From the NCBI GenBank assembly GCA_003254905.1, contig QANU01010622.1:428100-492099 (forward strand): a DNA stretch of 64,000 nt, given 5' to 3'. Position 1 is the first letter of the stretch. Every line of letters starts with the position of its first letter. The translations under genes were made by a program, and so were the position numbers. The DNA is from Nissolia schottii. Its lineage: Eukaryota > Streptophyta > Magnoliopsida > Fabales > Fabaceae. Positions 35,418-47,300 of the stretch are shown here, piece after piece. A model generated the notes under the pieces. It was not told the origin of the DNA. It did not search any database and saw only the letters and a list, made by a program, of their open reading frames with translations.

Positions 35418-36541
35418 ACACAATAAGTAATGTAAATGGTACTGGTCTCCTTGCATAAATACTTGTACCACAATGAAGTATTATGTTAGATATGTTTTAA
35501 ATTATATAATGAATAATATCTTAGCCGTTATTTTAAAATGATTTAGGACTTATAACTAAAATGTACATTTTAAGATGGAAGTTGAAATGTTATACATTTT
35601 TAAATCAGTGTTATTTAGAAATCATATGTGCCCAAATACTCTATATACATTATTATGGAAAAGGAAAAAAAGACAAAATTATTGTATTTAGTCTAATGAG
35701 TAATATTTCTTATGCAAACGACATCAATGTGTGTGCATATAACATCAGGGCAAGTGCATATGATATTAACGCACATTAACAATGACATCAACTCAATCAA
35801 ATTGCACTCTCTATATCATGTGATATTGTTTTCACTCTCTCTTATATTCTTTCACTCACTCACTCTTAAAATAAACATTAATATCAATTCGGTATCTTTT
35901 TCTCTCTCAATCAAATCAAACCCTCTCTCTTCTTCTCTCACTCTCCTACTCTAATGTAATAGTCACATGTATCAAAATAATAAAAGTAGACATTAACCCA
36001 TCATAAAAAATTAAAAAAAAAAAAAAACTCTTCTTTCAAAACAAACACTGGTGCATTTTGTTTTTGTGTTGATGCTTATATCTATTATGTTGATACCTAT
36101 TTTTATTACGTTGATGTCTATTTGTTTTAGAGGTGAAAATAAGAGAGAGCATGTGATATGATGACGAAAAGACATTTAAAAATAGTTAATTTTTTTTATT
36201 ATATATTATGATCCCACTTAATATCAATGCCGTGATATTTAAAGTGTTTGAGTAATTCAGGGTAAAAGCAGAATTATTGTCCATTTTACAGTGAAGAGTA
36301 TATTTAGCACCAAGATTCAATGTCTTACAAGAAATTCTCCTCTCGTCTCCTCTCTGTCTTTGCTGTTGTACCGTTGTGAAATCTGTTACAGCCAAGATGC
36401 TCTGTACGCCCAAAAAAAATAAAAACCCCCTCCCATTTCAACTTGCGGTGCCAGACAACACTTATGCCACTTTACAGCACACAAAATAAATTAAAATTGA
36501 AAACAAAATAAAAATATATTAGATTTTTCATTTTTCCCCTT

Positions 36542-36543
<2 letters not shown>
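35418..36543. other. Intergenic DNA, no gene seen
   Basis: Short ORFs only. Confidence 0.4.

Positions 36544-36581
<38 letters not shown>
36544..36581. repeat. (CT)n microsatellite
   Basis: About 19 CT units, followed by TATATCC. It lies about 1.6 kb upstream of the kinase start codon. Confidence 0.95.
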
Positions 36582-36585
<4 letters not shown>

Positions 36586-36993
36586 CCAAGTGCATATGGC
36601 CTTCCCATTCATTTCATTCGAGCTGGGTTGACTTGTTCTGCTTCACTTCCACCCTGCTTGCATTGAATTCCCTTCAGCTGGAGTGGAACCATCAATCAAA
36701 AGAATAAAAGAAAAAGGGAGAGAAGTAAAAAGAAGGGCCCCCTTGTTTTTGTGGGTTACTTACTTGTTTACATATAATTAATAGTAATGTATTTTTATTT
36801 TAGATATTAGTATTTTGAATTGAGATTGAGGGGGGGGGGTTGGTAGAGGTGGTAGTAAATATAAACCTGGTAGTGTGCGAGTGTTGTGTCTGTCGGCGCA
36901 AGGTCACTTTCTGTCGGCATTGTCTGTATCCACTATCCAACGATGATGATACACTCACACTGCTGAGAGAGAGAAAGAGCCGAAAAAGAGGGT

Positions 36994-37023
36994 GCGAATG
37001 CGAATGCGAATGCGAATGCGAAT
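36994..37023. repeat. (GCGAAT)5 hexanucleotide repeat
   Basis: Five perfect tandem units. A short (ATTC)n run follows at 37153-37174. Confidence 0.9.
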
Positions 37024-37473
37024 GTGGATGTGTAATTGTGTATTTCTCTTGTTAAATTTAATACAACGGAGATACAGAGGTTTCTTTTCCTTTCTTTTCT
37101 TTTCTTTTTTAATTCTTTTTCCTTTCTGGGCTTTCGTCTTTCAAGGGAGCATAATTCATTCATTCATTCATTCATCCGTTCATCTCTTTCATGCCTTGTC
37201 TTTTGGTTTCCCAATAGCAAAGAAGAGAGAGTCTCTCTCGCTTGCTTCTTCTGATCCGAATAGTTTTTAGGGATTGTGGCTACTGCTATCTTTGTGGAAT
37301 TGTTGAACACCTCTCATGATTTGATTGTCAGGTTCATATGAAGGGAGGGAGAAGGGGAATCCGGGTCAATCTTGATTTCCGTGAGTGGCATTGGAGAATC
37401 CTTCACAGAGTCATTGGGTGAATGAAGCTGAAGCTTTCTCTGAGATCCTGCTTCCTCATTGTTTATCCCGTGG

Positions 37474-38174
37474 TATATAGCTCTCTGCAGATTTGACCCC
37501 AAAAGAAGGACACAGAAAAAAAAATTAACGACTTTATTCTGTTTGTTGCTCCATTCCCACTCTCCTCTACTTATCTATTTATTTAATTTTATTTTTAAGA
37601 AAAAGTTCAGGTATGTGCAGAGGGCAGATGCAGTGTTAATGTGCAGGGTCCAGTTTTATGAGACTGCATGCCATTTATAAAAAAAACATAGATACATTCG
37701 TTTACTTTGCTGGGATAGGATTCCTGGGCTTGTTTCAGATTCTGCCGGGAAACTTTTGATTTAGTTTTTGTTGTCATTATTCATTATTAACAACCTCATT
37801 AAATGCAGTTCCCCTCTTCTTTTGTCTAGCATTGTCATTTACACTCGATGCTATTTGGTTTTTCTTGTTTGCACTTGCAGTCTTAACTGCATGCCTTTTG
37901 CAAAGCCATGCCCTTTGCAATCTTTCTCCAAATCCCATCTAGTTTGATGTCTAAAGTCACAATCTTCTTGTTTAACCTCACTTAGGTAGCTTGATGTCTT
38001 CAGCTTCAGTTTATCCCACAAAAAGAAAGAGTATCTTCCTTCTTTTGAGGCACATTGTAATTCATACTTCATAGATTGTGATATTTTGCTTCTCTCTGTG
38101 CTCCTCCAGGTTCCATGTATAATAACAACTGGTATAAATTTGTACAGCAAAAGTGAAAGTGTTTCCCATACCAG
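37474..38174 (+). promoter_or_regulatory. Putative promoter and 5'UTR with intron of the kinase gene
   Basis: TATATAG at 37474 could be a TATA box. A strong donor CAG/GTATGT at 37611 and a strong acceptor CTCCTCCAG ending at 38109 would define a 499 bp leader intron ending 65 bases before the start codon. Consensus only; no transcript evidence. Confidence 0.4.
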
Positions 38175-41105
38175 ATGTCAAGTTCTCTTGCAGCAATATT
38201 AGGAGGAGCTGCAGGAGCCGTGGCATTGGTAGGGATAGTTATAATACTCATATGGTTTTGTCTTTTTCACAAGAGGAGTGTTTCAAGGACTTCAGAGACA
38301 GGGTCTTCTGATCCTTCCCAAGGTGATTAATTATTAATAATATCTTCTTACATTGGTGTATTAGATAGGCATATTTGTTTTGGTTACAAAACAAGGTAAA
38401 GTGTGGTTTTTAGTGATTCAAACAAGTTTGATTTACTTGCAGTAGGAAGGCATGGTGCAATCGAGTTGACAATACGAGATACTAGGCGTTTTGAGATGGA
38501 GGAACTATCTCAGGCCACAAAAAATTTCAATGACAAGAATTTGATTGGAGAAGGGAAATTTGGGGAGGTTTACAAGGGATTGCTTCAAGATGGGATGCTT
38601 GTAGCAATCAAAAAGCGGCGTGGACTCGCTACTCAGGACTTTGTTGATGAGGTAATACTCTCAGTTTCCTGCGTTAATACTTGATTGTATGGGATAGTGT
38701 GTGATGTGTCATTGCTGGATACTTCTCAGAAGTCATTGATGAATCAATTTAGAGATGATCAGTGAAGAGAACATTTTTAACTTGACCCGTTTCATAAGCT
38801 TTTGTATTCATATTCACAGTGATAAAAGTAATTTTAGAAGAATGCCCTCTTTTTCTTCTATATCTTACTTTTCAATTCCTTATTCTGTTCCTTTTCAGCT
38901 TCTGCTTCAAAATTTCAAGTAGAATTCTCTAGAAGTTTTCCTTTCCCATTGATTAAATTCAATATCAGTCTTTTATGTTCAGCAATGTCTGAATGGAAAA
39001 GTTTGTTATTTGTTCTGAAATATATGCAAGCATAACTAGTATTTCCTCTCGGCTGTTTCTAAAATAACAGGATCAGTTATGGTGAACTTTTTAAACCTGT
39101 TCCATGATTATTATAAGATTTGTATCAGAGTTTTCTCTTTCCTTGCGGGCTAATTTTGCTTCATAATTTTGAAAGATTGGAAATTTGCATAGACAGGTAT
39201 CTCTTATTATTCATTCTCTTGCTTTTGATCTAACAGGACTGAGTTTTACTTCAGGTACGCTATCTCTCGTCCATTCAACATCGGAATCTCGTAAATCTTA
39301 TAGGCTACTGCCAGGAAAACAATCTGCAGTTTCTCATATATGAATATGTGCCCAATGGAAGCGTCTCCAGTCACTTGTATGGTAAATTTCTGTACATTCA
39401 CTGCATTTCTTTATCAGAAAGTTATATATCTATTCAAATGTCTCTGATTGATGGTTAATTCAATTATCCTATGCTTCATGCTATGTAACATGCATGTAAA
39501 ACCCTGAAAGTGCATTTTACCAATTCCATAAAATTTCTTTTCTTGTTTTAGCTAAATGAATCCTTTCTTGCCAAAGCTGATGCCTCTGACTTTGAATTCT
39601 CCTTTGCAGGCGCAGGTCAGCAATCGCGAGAGAAGCTGGAATTCAAGCATAGGCTTTCAATAGCTCAAGGTGCAGCTAAAGGTGATCCCTTGCAAAATCA
39701 GTGAGCATTTGTGGCTTTCCTGGTATCGGTTTTTCTTCTCTTTTAGATAAAATACCAAAGTACCTTAATGGATGCCACAAATTCTTTTTGTAAGCCATCC
39801 TAAAACTTTTCAGTTAATTTGCTAGTCCCTTCTCTATGCATAAAAGCTCTTAGGAACTTGTTTCTGATTTCCAAAATCTCATTCATCCCATTCTATGCAG
39901 GTCTGGCTCATCTTCACTCTTTGAGTCCCCGTTTGGTGCACAAGGATTTCAAAACAGCAAATGTTCTTGTGGATGAAAACTTCATTGCTAAGGTTGCAGA
40001 CGCAGGACTTCGCAATTTTTTGGGGAGAGTTGAGATTGCAGGAACATCTTCTCAAGTGATAGCGGATGAGATATTCCTTGCACCTGAGTATGGCTCATAT
40101 ATATTTATGCTGCTTTGGTTATACAAGTAATTTTTTGTTTTTTTCTTGATTAATGTACACCATTCCCTGCAGGGTGAGAGAGTTCAGACGATTTTCCGAA
40201 AAGAGTGATGTATACAGCTTTGGGGTATTTTTGCTGGAATTGTTAAGCGGGAGGGAAGCATCAGAGTCAGCATCTTTGGACTCTAGTCATAATCTGGTTG
40301 AATGGGTAGGTGATTTTTTTCAAACACCACAAATGCAGGGTTTAAAGCCAAGTTATATATATGTTCACAGGTTTTTGAGGCACTTGTCCAATTTGTTTTG
40401 GATATAGTTTCTTTTAAGACAAAATCTACAATTTCATCCCTGAAACATTGGGTGCCTAACAAAATTCGTCCTTGAGTTAGAAAACACATAATTTTGTCAT
40501 TCAGCAACCAACTTTTTACTCTTTTATAACATAATTTCAGCCAGGGACCAAATTGCATGTGTTTTCTTATTCAGAAATGAATTTGTTACACCTTCAATGT
40601 TTTAGGAACAAAATTGTGGTTTTTCTCTATATCTAATGTTGTGCTTAGGACTAATGTGTCAAGTCCTGGTGCTGCGTTGTGTTCATGCTGCATGGAATTC
40701 CATGACAATGCATTATTGCTATGAGGAAACATAATATGCAATCCCAGGCATTTTTCTCTTGCCAATTCATAAGTAAACCAAGAAAAGAATAGTGTGGTGA
40801 TTGATATGTGCTACATTTTTTTCCCCTCTCCAATAAAGGTGCAAAATAATCAAGACCATGGCATCATGTCTAATATCATTGATCAAAGATTGGGGAGTAG
40901 TTTCACACCAGAAGGAATGGAAGAATTCATCATGCTGATAGTGAGGTGTTTAGATCCTTCTAGTGAGAGGAGACCTGCCATGAGCTATGTGGTGATGGAA
41001 CTTGATAGGATACTTGAAAAAGAAATGAACTTGACAACAATCATGGGTGAAGAAGGAACTCCAACTGTTACCCTTGGAAGCCAGTTATTCAAAACAACAA
41101 AATAA
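38175..41105 (+). CDS. Membrane-anchored receptor-like Ser/Thr kinase with altered HRD and DFG motifs
   Basis: Coding exons are 38175-38322, 38443-38651, 39255-39381, 39610-39681, 39901-40087, 40173-40305 and 40839-41105. All have GT-AG borders and join in frame to 380 aa. Residues about 6-32 form one hydrophobic membrane helix followed by a basic stop-transfer (HKRS), with almost nothing outside the cell. The kinase domain covers about 70-360: glycine loop GEGKFGEVYKG (85-95), VAIK with Lys106, likely helix-C Glu119, catalytic loop HKDFKTAN (Asp201, Asn206), DAG instead of DFG (Asp219) and APE as LAPE. The Arg of HRD is Lys, and Phe of DFG is Ala; ATP-binding Lys and both Asp are kept, so activity is possible. 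The gene belongs to the plant RLK/Pelle group; I do not recognise the subfamily. It is probably a signalling partner without its own ligand domain. Confidence 0.88.
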
Positions 41106-41504
41106 AACAATAAAAAAAATAAAAATAAAGGTATTGTTGTCATAAATTGTTTATTATTATAATATTTGTGAATTACATATCTTTGCTTTCTCATTTTTTC
41201 CCCCCGCTGTTGATACCAGAGAATAGGACCAGCTGCTTCATATAAGTGTATAAAGAACAGCTGTATTCCCCCCTCTCCCCCTTTTTGTTTTTTTCCTGAG
41301 TAAATGAACAGTTGTATTCTTTGTTTTTTCCTCTAATATTTTTTCCTTCATAAATGTATGAGAGATACTATCTTGTAAACCATTATTTGTTGTTAATATG
41401 ACAGTGAAGATTGGGTTGGTGTGGTTAAAATTACCTTCTGTCTTTCATGTTCCTGCTGTCCAATGTCCATACATTTCCATTTCATTAAATGATATCATAA
41501 CTGT

Positions 41505-41862
41505 AAGGGCAATATTAATACCCTAGGCTATCTAATTTAATTATTTTTAATAATTTTTACTATTAAATTAATTGATTTTTTGTTATTATGTCATATTTTA
41601 TATGATGGTAATAAACTTTTCATTGGTTAAATCATTGAAAGAGTTAACTAATAAGAGGTTTAGAGATTTGTGGGCCATTTAAGTTTACGATGCACCTCTC
41701 TGTAAATATTGTATTAAAAAGTATTAATTTATCATATTAAGTCATATAATTCATCAATATGTCACATTAGATCATAAAATAATAATAAAAATCAATGAAT
41801 TTAATTATAAAAATTATTAAAAATGATTAAATTAGATATCATAGAGTATTTACTCTATAAGA
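41505..41862. mobile_element. MITE with long inverted arms, downstream of the kinase gene
   Basis: The left arm near 41528-41600 (TATCTAATTTAATTATTTTT) is repeated in inverse near 41785-41840 (AAAAATGATTAAATTAGATA). The element is about 360 bp, AT-rich and non-coding. Confidence 0.65.
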
Positions 41863-41939
41863 TAACTAAGAAATCACCTTTAATTACTACCCTATTTCTA
41901 TGTGCTTAAAAAAAACATGTACTTTGATGTTTCAATAAA

Positions 41940-42300
41940 TCTATATATAATAATAAAAGCCATTCCACTTGAAGGGTCATGAGGCATCTTTCACTTGATT
42001 TTAAATCCACGTGGTATTTTTTTATTTTAAAATTTTAAATCATTTTAATTATAATTATTCTTTAATTTTTTTATTTATTCCATTAATTATAAATTCTATC
42101 CCATGTTTTAATGTTTATTTTTATTTTTTATACTTTAGACATTGCATTACATTAGGGACAATGAGGTTCGAATCTAAGACTTCATGCATATTACCCAAAC
42201 CCCATCACTAGACTAATCTTAGTGACTTTAATGTTTGTTTTAATTACTATTAATACTATTTATGATATTTTGACCTTTTATTTTCCTCATTTACATTATT
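41940..42300 (+). mobile_element. Possible Helitron 5' end
   Basis: TCTATATATAATAATAAAAG preceded by A is the typical 5' start of plant Helitrons (A|TC insertion). The 3' hairpin with CTRR was not found, so the right limit is arbitrary. Confidence 0.35.
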
Positions 42301-42572
42301 TTTAACTTTGTAAAAAAAAATATAACAATTTTTATTATAAGCATATGATGTATGAAATAACTTATTTATAAAAATATATAAGATAACATGATAAACTAAG
42401 AATTTGAACTTAGTTTATGTATTTAAGAGAATTTTTTTTATCAAATTATGATTATGGTTGAGTTAAATATTCTTTTAATAAAAATCTAAAGAGTAAAAGT
42501 TATAGGACAATCCACATTGGATGAGACACTTGTGAGAAATAAGTAACCAATCCCACAAAAGGAGATTTCTAT

Positions 42573-42581
42573 TTATAGGTA
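42573..42581. repeat. Target-site duplication TTATAGGTA (left copy)
   Basis: The same nine bases follow the MITE at 42809-42817. Confidence 0.85.
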
Positions 42582-42808
42582 CAAAAATGTTACATATACA
42601 TCCAATTTTATACACTCATACATACACCATTAATAATGCATAAACTTTATTCTCATGAGTGCACAAACATTACATATTTATAGATGATATTCTTAATTAT
42701 ACTTAATTAAGTGCACAAAAATTACAGACATTAAAACACATACTTTATGTATATAAATATAGGGTGTATATATGGTGTATATTTTTTGGTGTACGTGTAG
42801 CAGCACTC
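42582..42808. mobile_element. Intact Mutator-type MITE, 227 bp
   Basis: The ends are CAAAAATGTTACATATACAT and GTGTACGTGTAGCAGCACTC. They form an imperfect inverted pair (TGTTACATATACATCC versus TGCTACACGTACACCA) and are flanked by a perfect 9-bp duplication. Both ends match, inverted, those of the split copy at 32412-34503. No coding capacity. Confidence 0.82.
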
Positions 42809-44043
42809 TTATAGGTAAGTCATCATCCCCCACTACTACTATCTAGATGATGTGAGACTAGATCACCCATTGACATGATCACTCGAGCAATCTAACACAG
42901 CTTCAACGCCCATGCATCGTTGCAGCGGTGACTCAAAAGTTGAGGATCATCACAATTCCCCCAAGGCGTGTGATGATCCCTCCCCCTCATTCTTTTCCCT
43001 GTTTTCTATTTCCTTTTTCCCCATTTCATCTTCGTTCCCTGTTTTCCTTTTCATTATTTTCCTTTTTGGCTTCCAAAATTTTATGGCTTCATTATATTCT
43101 AAGATATTCATTTGTGAGTTTTAGCAGGTAGCTAAATGATATTACCCATTGACATGAAAATGATTTGAGATTTCGCGTAATAAATAATTATAAGCTGATC
43201 AGGGAGGCGAGAAAGTTAAATTATTACCTCTAATTCTTAAAAAGCGCAATTAGGGTTAGAGTTTCGCGATCTCGGGGACTTTCCTGAGACTTCGAACGAT
43301 TTTCGGTCCAATCTGAAATTTTTTCGGATACCCAAAGTGTCCGTAAAATACACTAATAAGAAAATAAATTCAAGAATTCCTCAACCGAAACCAAAGTACT
43401 AATAAGGAAAATTAGTTGATCACGATGGTATGTCCGAAATATTTTTAGGACATCCGCACACGAATGATTTACTACCAAACGCAATCAAACATGGTCGAAA
43501 TTAATACTGAACCTTGGAAACTTATCCTCTACTAACCGTGTAGCAGGATAAGATTAATAATATATAATATAATAATGGTAATAGTAAAAATAATAATATA
43601 GTAATAATATATATTAATATAATTATGGCCACAGAGGTTATGCCTCGCCTGCTTCCATTTTTTCTTTCCTTTTCATCTGTTTCCAAATATTTCAGTTCTG
43701 GTTGTGCACTCTGCGGTTACGCTGTTGGACTCAGAAAAAATAGCAGGATCACCCTAACGTGCTTAGGGATATTTCCTCATCACTTCCACCGTCTTCAAAC
43801 ATTCTTTGGAGGTGGGTAATCTGACCACCACTATCTATGTGGTTTTATGTGTTATTATATGTGTGTATTTTTGTGAAAGAAAAATCGGAACTGTTATGTA
43901 GAAAATATAGAGATAATGATGTAATGACGATTTTTAGTAGTTTTGATGTTAGGAAAATATAACTGTGTTGATTGAAACCTATGGAAAGTTAAAATTTATT
44001 TTCAGAGAGAAAATAGGAGCGAAACAACGCTGTGAATGAGTTT

Positions 44044-44310
44044 CACGCATGGTCATTCGAATGACTAAACATAGTCATTCGAATAACCATGAATTTTACT
44101 CATCCAAGAGCAAAACAGTTAAGTCATTCGAATGACCGGGGTGAGTCATTCAAATGACTCAGCAAATTTTACCCCCAGGGAGCAAAATTTATGTGTCATC
44201 CGAATGACTAGGCTAGGTCATTCAAATGACTCAGCATTTTTCACCTCCCAAGAGCCAAATTTTCATGTTAGTCAAATGACTAATCTATGTCATTCGAATG
44301 ACCGCTGAAG
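44044..44310. repeat. Cluster of GTCATTCGAATGAC palindromes
   Basis: The 14-base perfect palindrome GTCATTCGAATGAC and near copies occur about eight times in 270 bases, in pairs about 15-25 bases apart, separated by 'cccaagagcaaaatttt'-like spacers. Confidence 0.85.
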
Positions 44311-44752
44311 AACATGAGCTTTTAGTTTTCCTATACGTTCCAACAAGCACGACAACTTAGAAAATGATATAGGGAAGCAATTATGAATGTATTGTAAGTA
44401 TAGTAACTTACATAATGAGGACACGGTCGTCAGTAGGGCTTAGAACGGTTGTAGATAACTAAAGGTTAAAGTCACCTAACCGTGTTAAGATAAATAATGG
44501 ACTTAGGGAACCAGATAAGTCTAAAGACGGGCTCCAACCACAGGGTTTTGGAATAGCCCGAAGATATAACATAATTATATATTAGGAAACTCCCATCTCT
44601 TGGCACGTCAAGCAGGGCAATGCCCCTTACCAGTCTAGCAAGAAGGACTGGTTCTATAAAAGTAATGCAGGCTTAGACCTGAGCGCGACATCGACCCGGT
44701 ATGAGAGAAAAGAAAGCAAGAAAGGAATGGGAGAGAAAGAAAGTTATGCCTC

Positions 44753-45075
44753 AAAGTAGTGGCATCAGAAAAGCACATCCCAAAGTAGTGATGTTGCACA
44801 CCCCAAAGTAGTGGTGTGATTTACGCTCCCAGTTGTGGCGAAAGAAAGTTGTCCCCACAGCCGTGGATAAGAAAAGAAAGATAGAATGTTGTCCCCAAAG
44901 TCGTGGACAAAGAAAGAAAAAGAGTGATCGTTGCTGAAGGCGAAGGATCCCCCATGGCTAAATGCTACTTGGATCGGTAATGAAAGAAAAGAGTGATTGT
45001 CCCCAAGTAGTGGACCAAGGAGTGAACGTGTGACTGTCCCCCCGAGCTGTGGACAAGGGGAGCCCCTTCCCGGAG
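44753..45075. repeat. Degenerate tandem repeat 'cccaaagtagtgg'
   Basis: The motif CCCCAAAGTAGTGGA and variants (ccccacagccgtgga, ccccaagtagtgga, ccccgagctgtgga) recur about eight times, spaced 30-60 bases apart, often preceded by 'gaaagaaa' and 'ttgt'. Confidence 0.7.
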
Positions 45076-46879
45076 TTAGTGACCCCCTCACCATCCTGCA
45101 TGTATGATGGTTAGGATGGTTGTCCCATCGTTAGCCAAAGGCGAAGGATCCCCCAGGGCTAAATGCTACCTAAATCAGCGCGACACGGAGACAACAGTAG
45201 GTTGTAGCCGCAAGGGGATGACGATCTCACGGACTACATGGGAGATATGACAGGCTATAAGTAACGAGAAGGACGCTGCTACAGTGCGTAAGAGATTTAT
45301 TCCCCAAGCATGCATGAAGTCCTATGTGGTAAATGCTATACGTATGTGCATGTATGCGTAAGTATTATGGACGCTACGAGTACAAGCACGTGAGTACGCG
45401 AAATAGTATCGTAAGGCCTTGACGGTCAGGATTAGAAAGCACGAGGACCTATAATTAGGCAAAGCAATATTAGATTTCCCTACGATCACCTAGTAATGTA
45501 GATAAAGCTGCTCAGGACTAGAACAGATTATAACAAGTAGGACTCTAGTATAACATTATCACCTAGAGACCCCCTAAGCGGCGGAATCATAAATGAAGCG
45601 ATAATGAACCAGTATCCCCAGAGGAACCCATTGAGGACGTAGCGTTCTCAACCCCACTTCGTTATGATTCCAGGATAGAACCAGTGGCACGCTGCAAGGA
45701 CTAGAACTCACCCTGGAACAAGGATAAGGATGTTCCCTGTAGCAGGAAGCCTCTGAGGCGAGAGAATCGCAAAGGAGCAACAAGTGCTACCATTCGACAA
45801 GCAAGTAGGGCAAGGATTAGTGACGTATAACAGTCACACGGTCTAGTCGGGCCGTTGACGACTATGTGTAGTAGATATAAGCTATATTATTATTCAACTG
45901 TGTAATTGTATTTCGGACCAAATGGTTGTATATGTATCTATATATGCATGTTATAAAATGTCTTGGAGATCTATTTCCTAGAATAGTAACGCTTAAGTCT
46001 GAGAAGACTCTATCGTTCGTATCCCTGTATAACTTCTTGACACGTATGACTCTTAATTTACAAAATAATAAGGAAAGGAAAAAAGTTTTAAAACGGTCCG
46101 TATTTCTGAGTAAGAAATATTTGCCAAACTAAAAGTAGGGGTTAGATGTAACACCCCAACCAAGGTAGTTAACAACCCTATAAGCGGGGTTACGACTATA
46201 GCGTAGACTGCGAGTAGGGGTGTTACATAATGAGTCATTACAACGCATGGGTTATCAATTGAAAAGTTTAAGAGACTCGAAATAATTATCAATGTCCTTT
46301 TTAAGTTTTTGCTTAGACTGATCATATATGCCATTTGGGATATCTCCTATGTTTTTATGCTTTTGTCCTCATTAGACTTCTGACCATACTTGTTTCTTTT
46401 AGAATAAATAAATAACTATATTTGAGAGCGAGAGTAAAGAACAATAATTAAACTTATCTTATCCATTAAAGTATGTTAATACTCCTACATCATTGACATT
46501 TATTATTTTGTAAATAACTTTTAAAATTACTATTTTTCACTAATAATTGTGTATATATATATATATATTTTAATTTACCTTCCATGTTATAATGATGTCA
46601 TTCAATAACTAAGCAATTGTTTAAGAAAATATTTTAAATAATACTTTTATCTTTGCATTAGTTTATACTCTATTCGTACAATTTTCCAGCCTAATTAGGG
46701 TCAACACGTGAATTGAGGAAAAAAATAGATGTTCTTGGTAGTAATAGTAGTAGTACAAAGTTATTTGAAAGGACAAAATTATTCCCACTAATATATTTTA
46801 TATTATAATATTATTTTTGATAGAATTTCATGTGATAATTAATACGCTTAGATAGTTTTTGGGTCTATGATAAATTTTT

Positions 46880-47300
46880 GAGACTTAGTTTAGGTCCCTA
46901 ATTTTTTTTGATCTTGTCTAAATATATAAAAATATTATATGATTTTAGTTCATGTCGTTAATGGGACTCTGTTAACTGTTAACATGGCTGATGAAATGCC
47001 ATGTTTACGGTGCCAAGTGAGCAAAACAAACCTACTGACCCATAACTAGGCCCATACCCCACTATTTGACACAATTTTTTTTTCCAAATCATGACTCACC
47101 CAACAACCAAAATCGGGTCAAATAGTGAGTTATAGGTCGGGTTAAAGCCGTGTTATGAGTTCAGTAGGTTTATTTTGCTTGGATGACTCTACTTATATGG
47201 CACTTCGTTAACCATGTCACCAAATAATAGAGTTCCACAAATGGTAGGGACTAAAACCATAAAGTCTCATCAACAATAAAGACTAAAATTAGGTAATTCC
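46880..47300. mobile_element. Inverted-repeat element remnant
   Basis: Left arm around 46960-47035 (GGGACTCTGTTAACTGTTAA ... CAAAACAAACCTACTGAC) and right arm around 47160-47250 (CAGTAGGTTTATTTTGC ... GAGTTCC) are inverted copies. No protein is encoded. Wording at the outer edges ('taggtccctaatttt', 'gggactaaaa') is shared with 19011-19733. Confidence 0.6.

Larger units (their letters stand above)
43136..46227 (+). mobile_element. Large LTR-like repeat, probably a solo LTR of a Ty3/gypsy family
   Basis: About 3.1 kb with no coding region. Its left third matches the DNA inserted in the split MITE in order (for example 'tccgtaaaatacactaataagaaaataaat' type words at 43330 and 32650). It ends at GGGGTGTTACA (46217-46227), and the complementary TGTAACACCCC lies 70 bases earlier at 46148. 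Long non-coding LTRs with this ending are common in plant Tekay/Del-type chromoviruses. No clean 5-bp duplication was found and the left border is uncertain by tens of bases. Confidence 0.5.

Noticed and set aside
36992..37270. ORF starting with Met-Arg repeats
   Set aside because: Created by the (GCGAAT)5 repeat.
42160..42200. tRNA-like 'ggttcgaatct'
   Set aside because: Only the T-loop-like word is present; no cloverleaf could be built around it.
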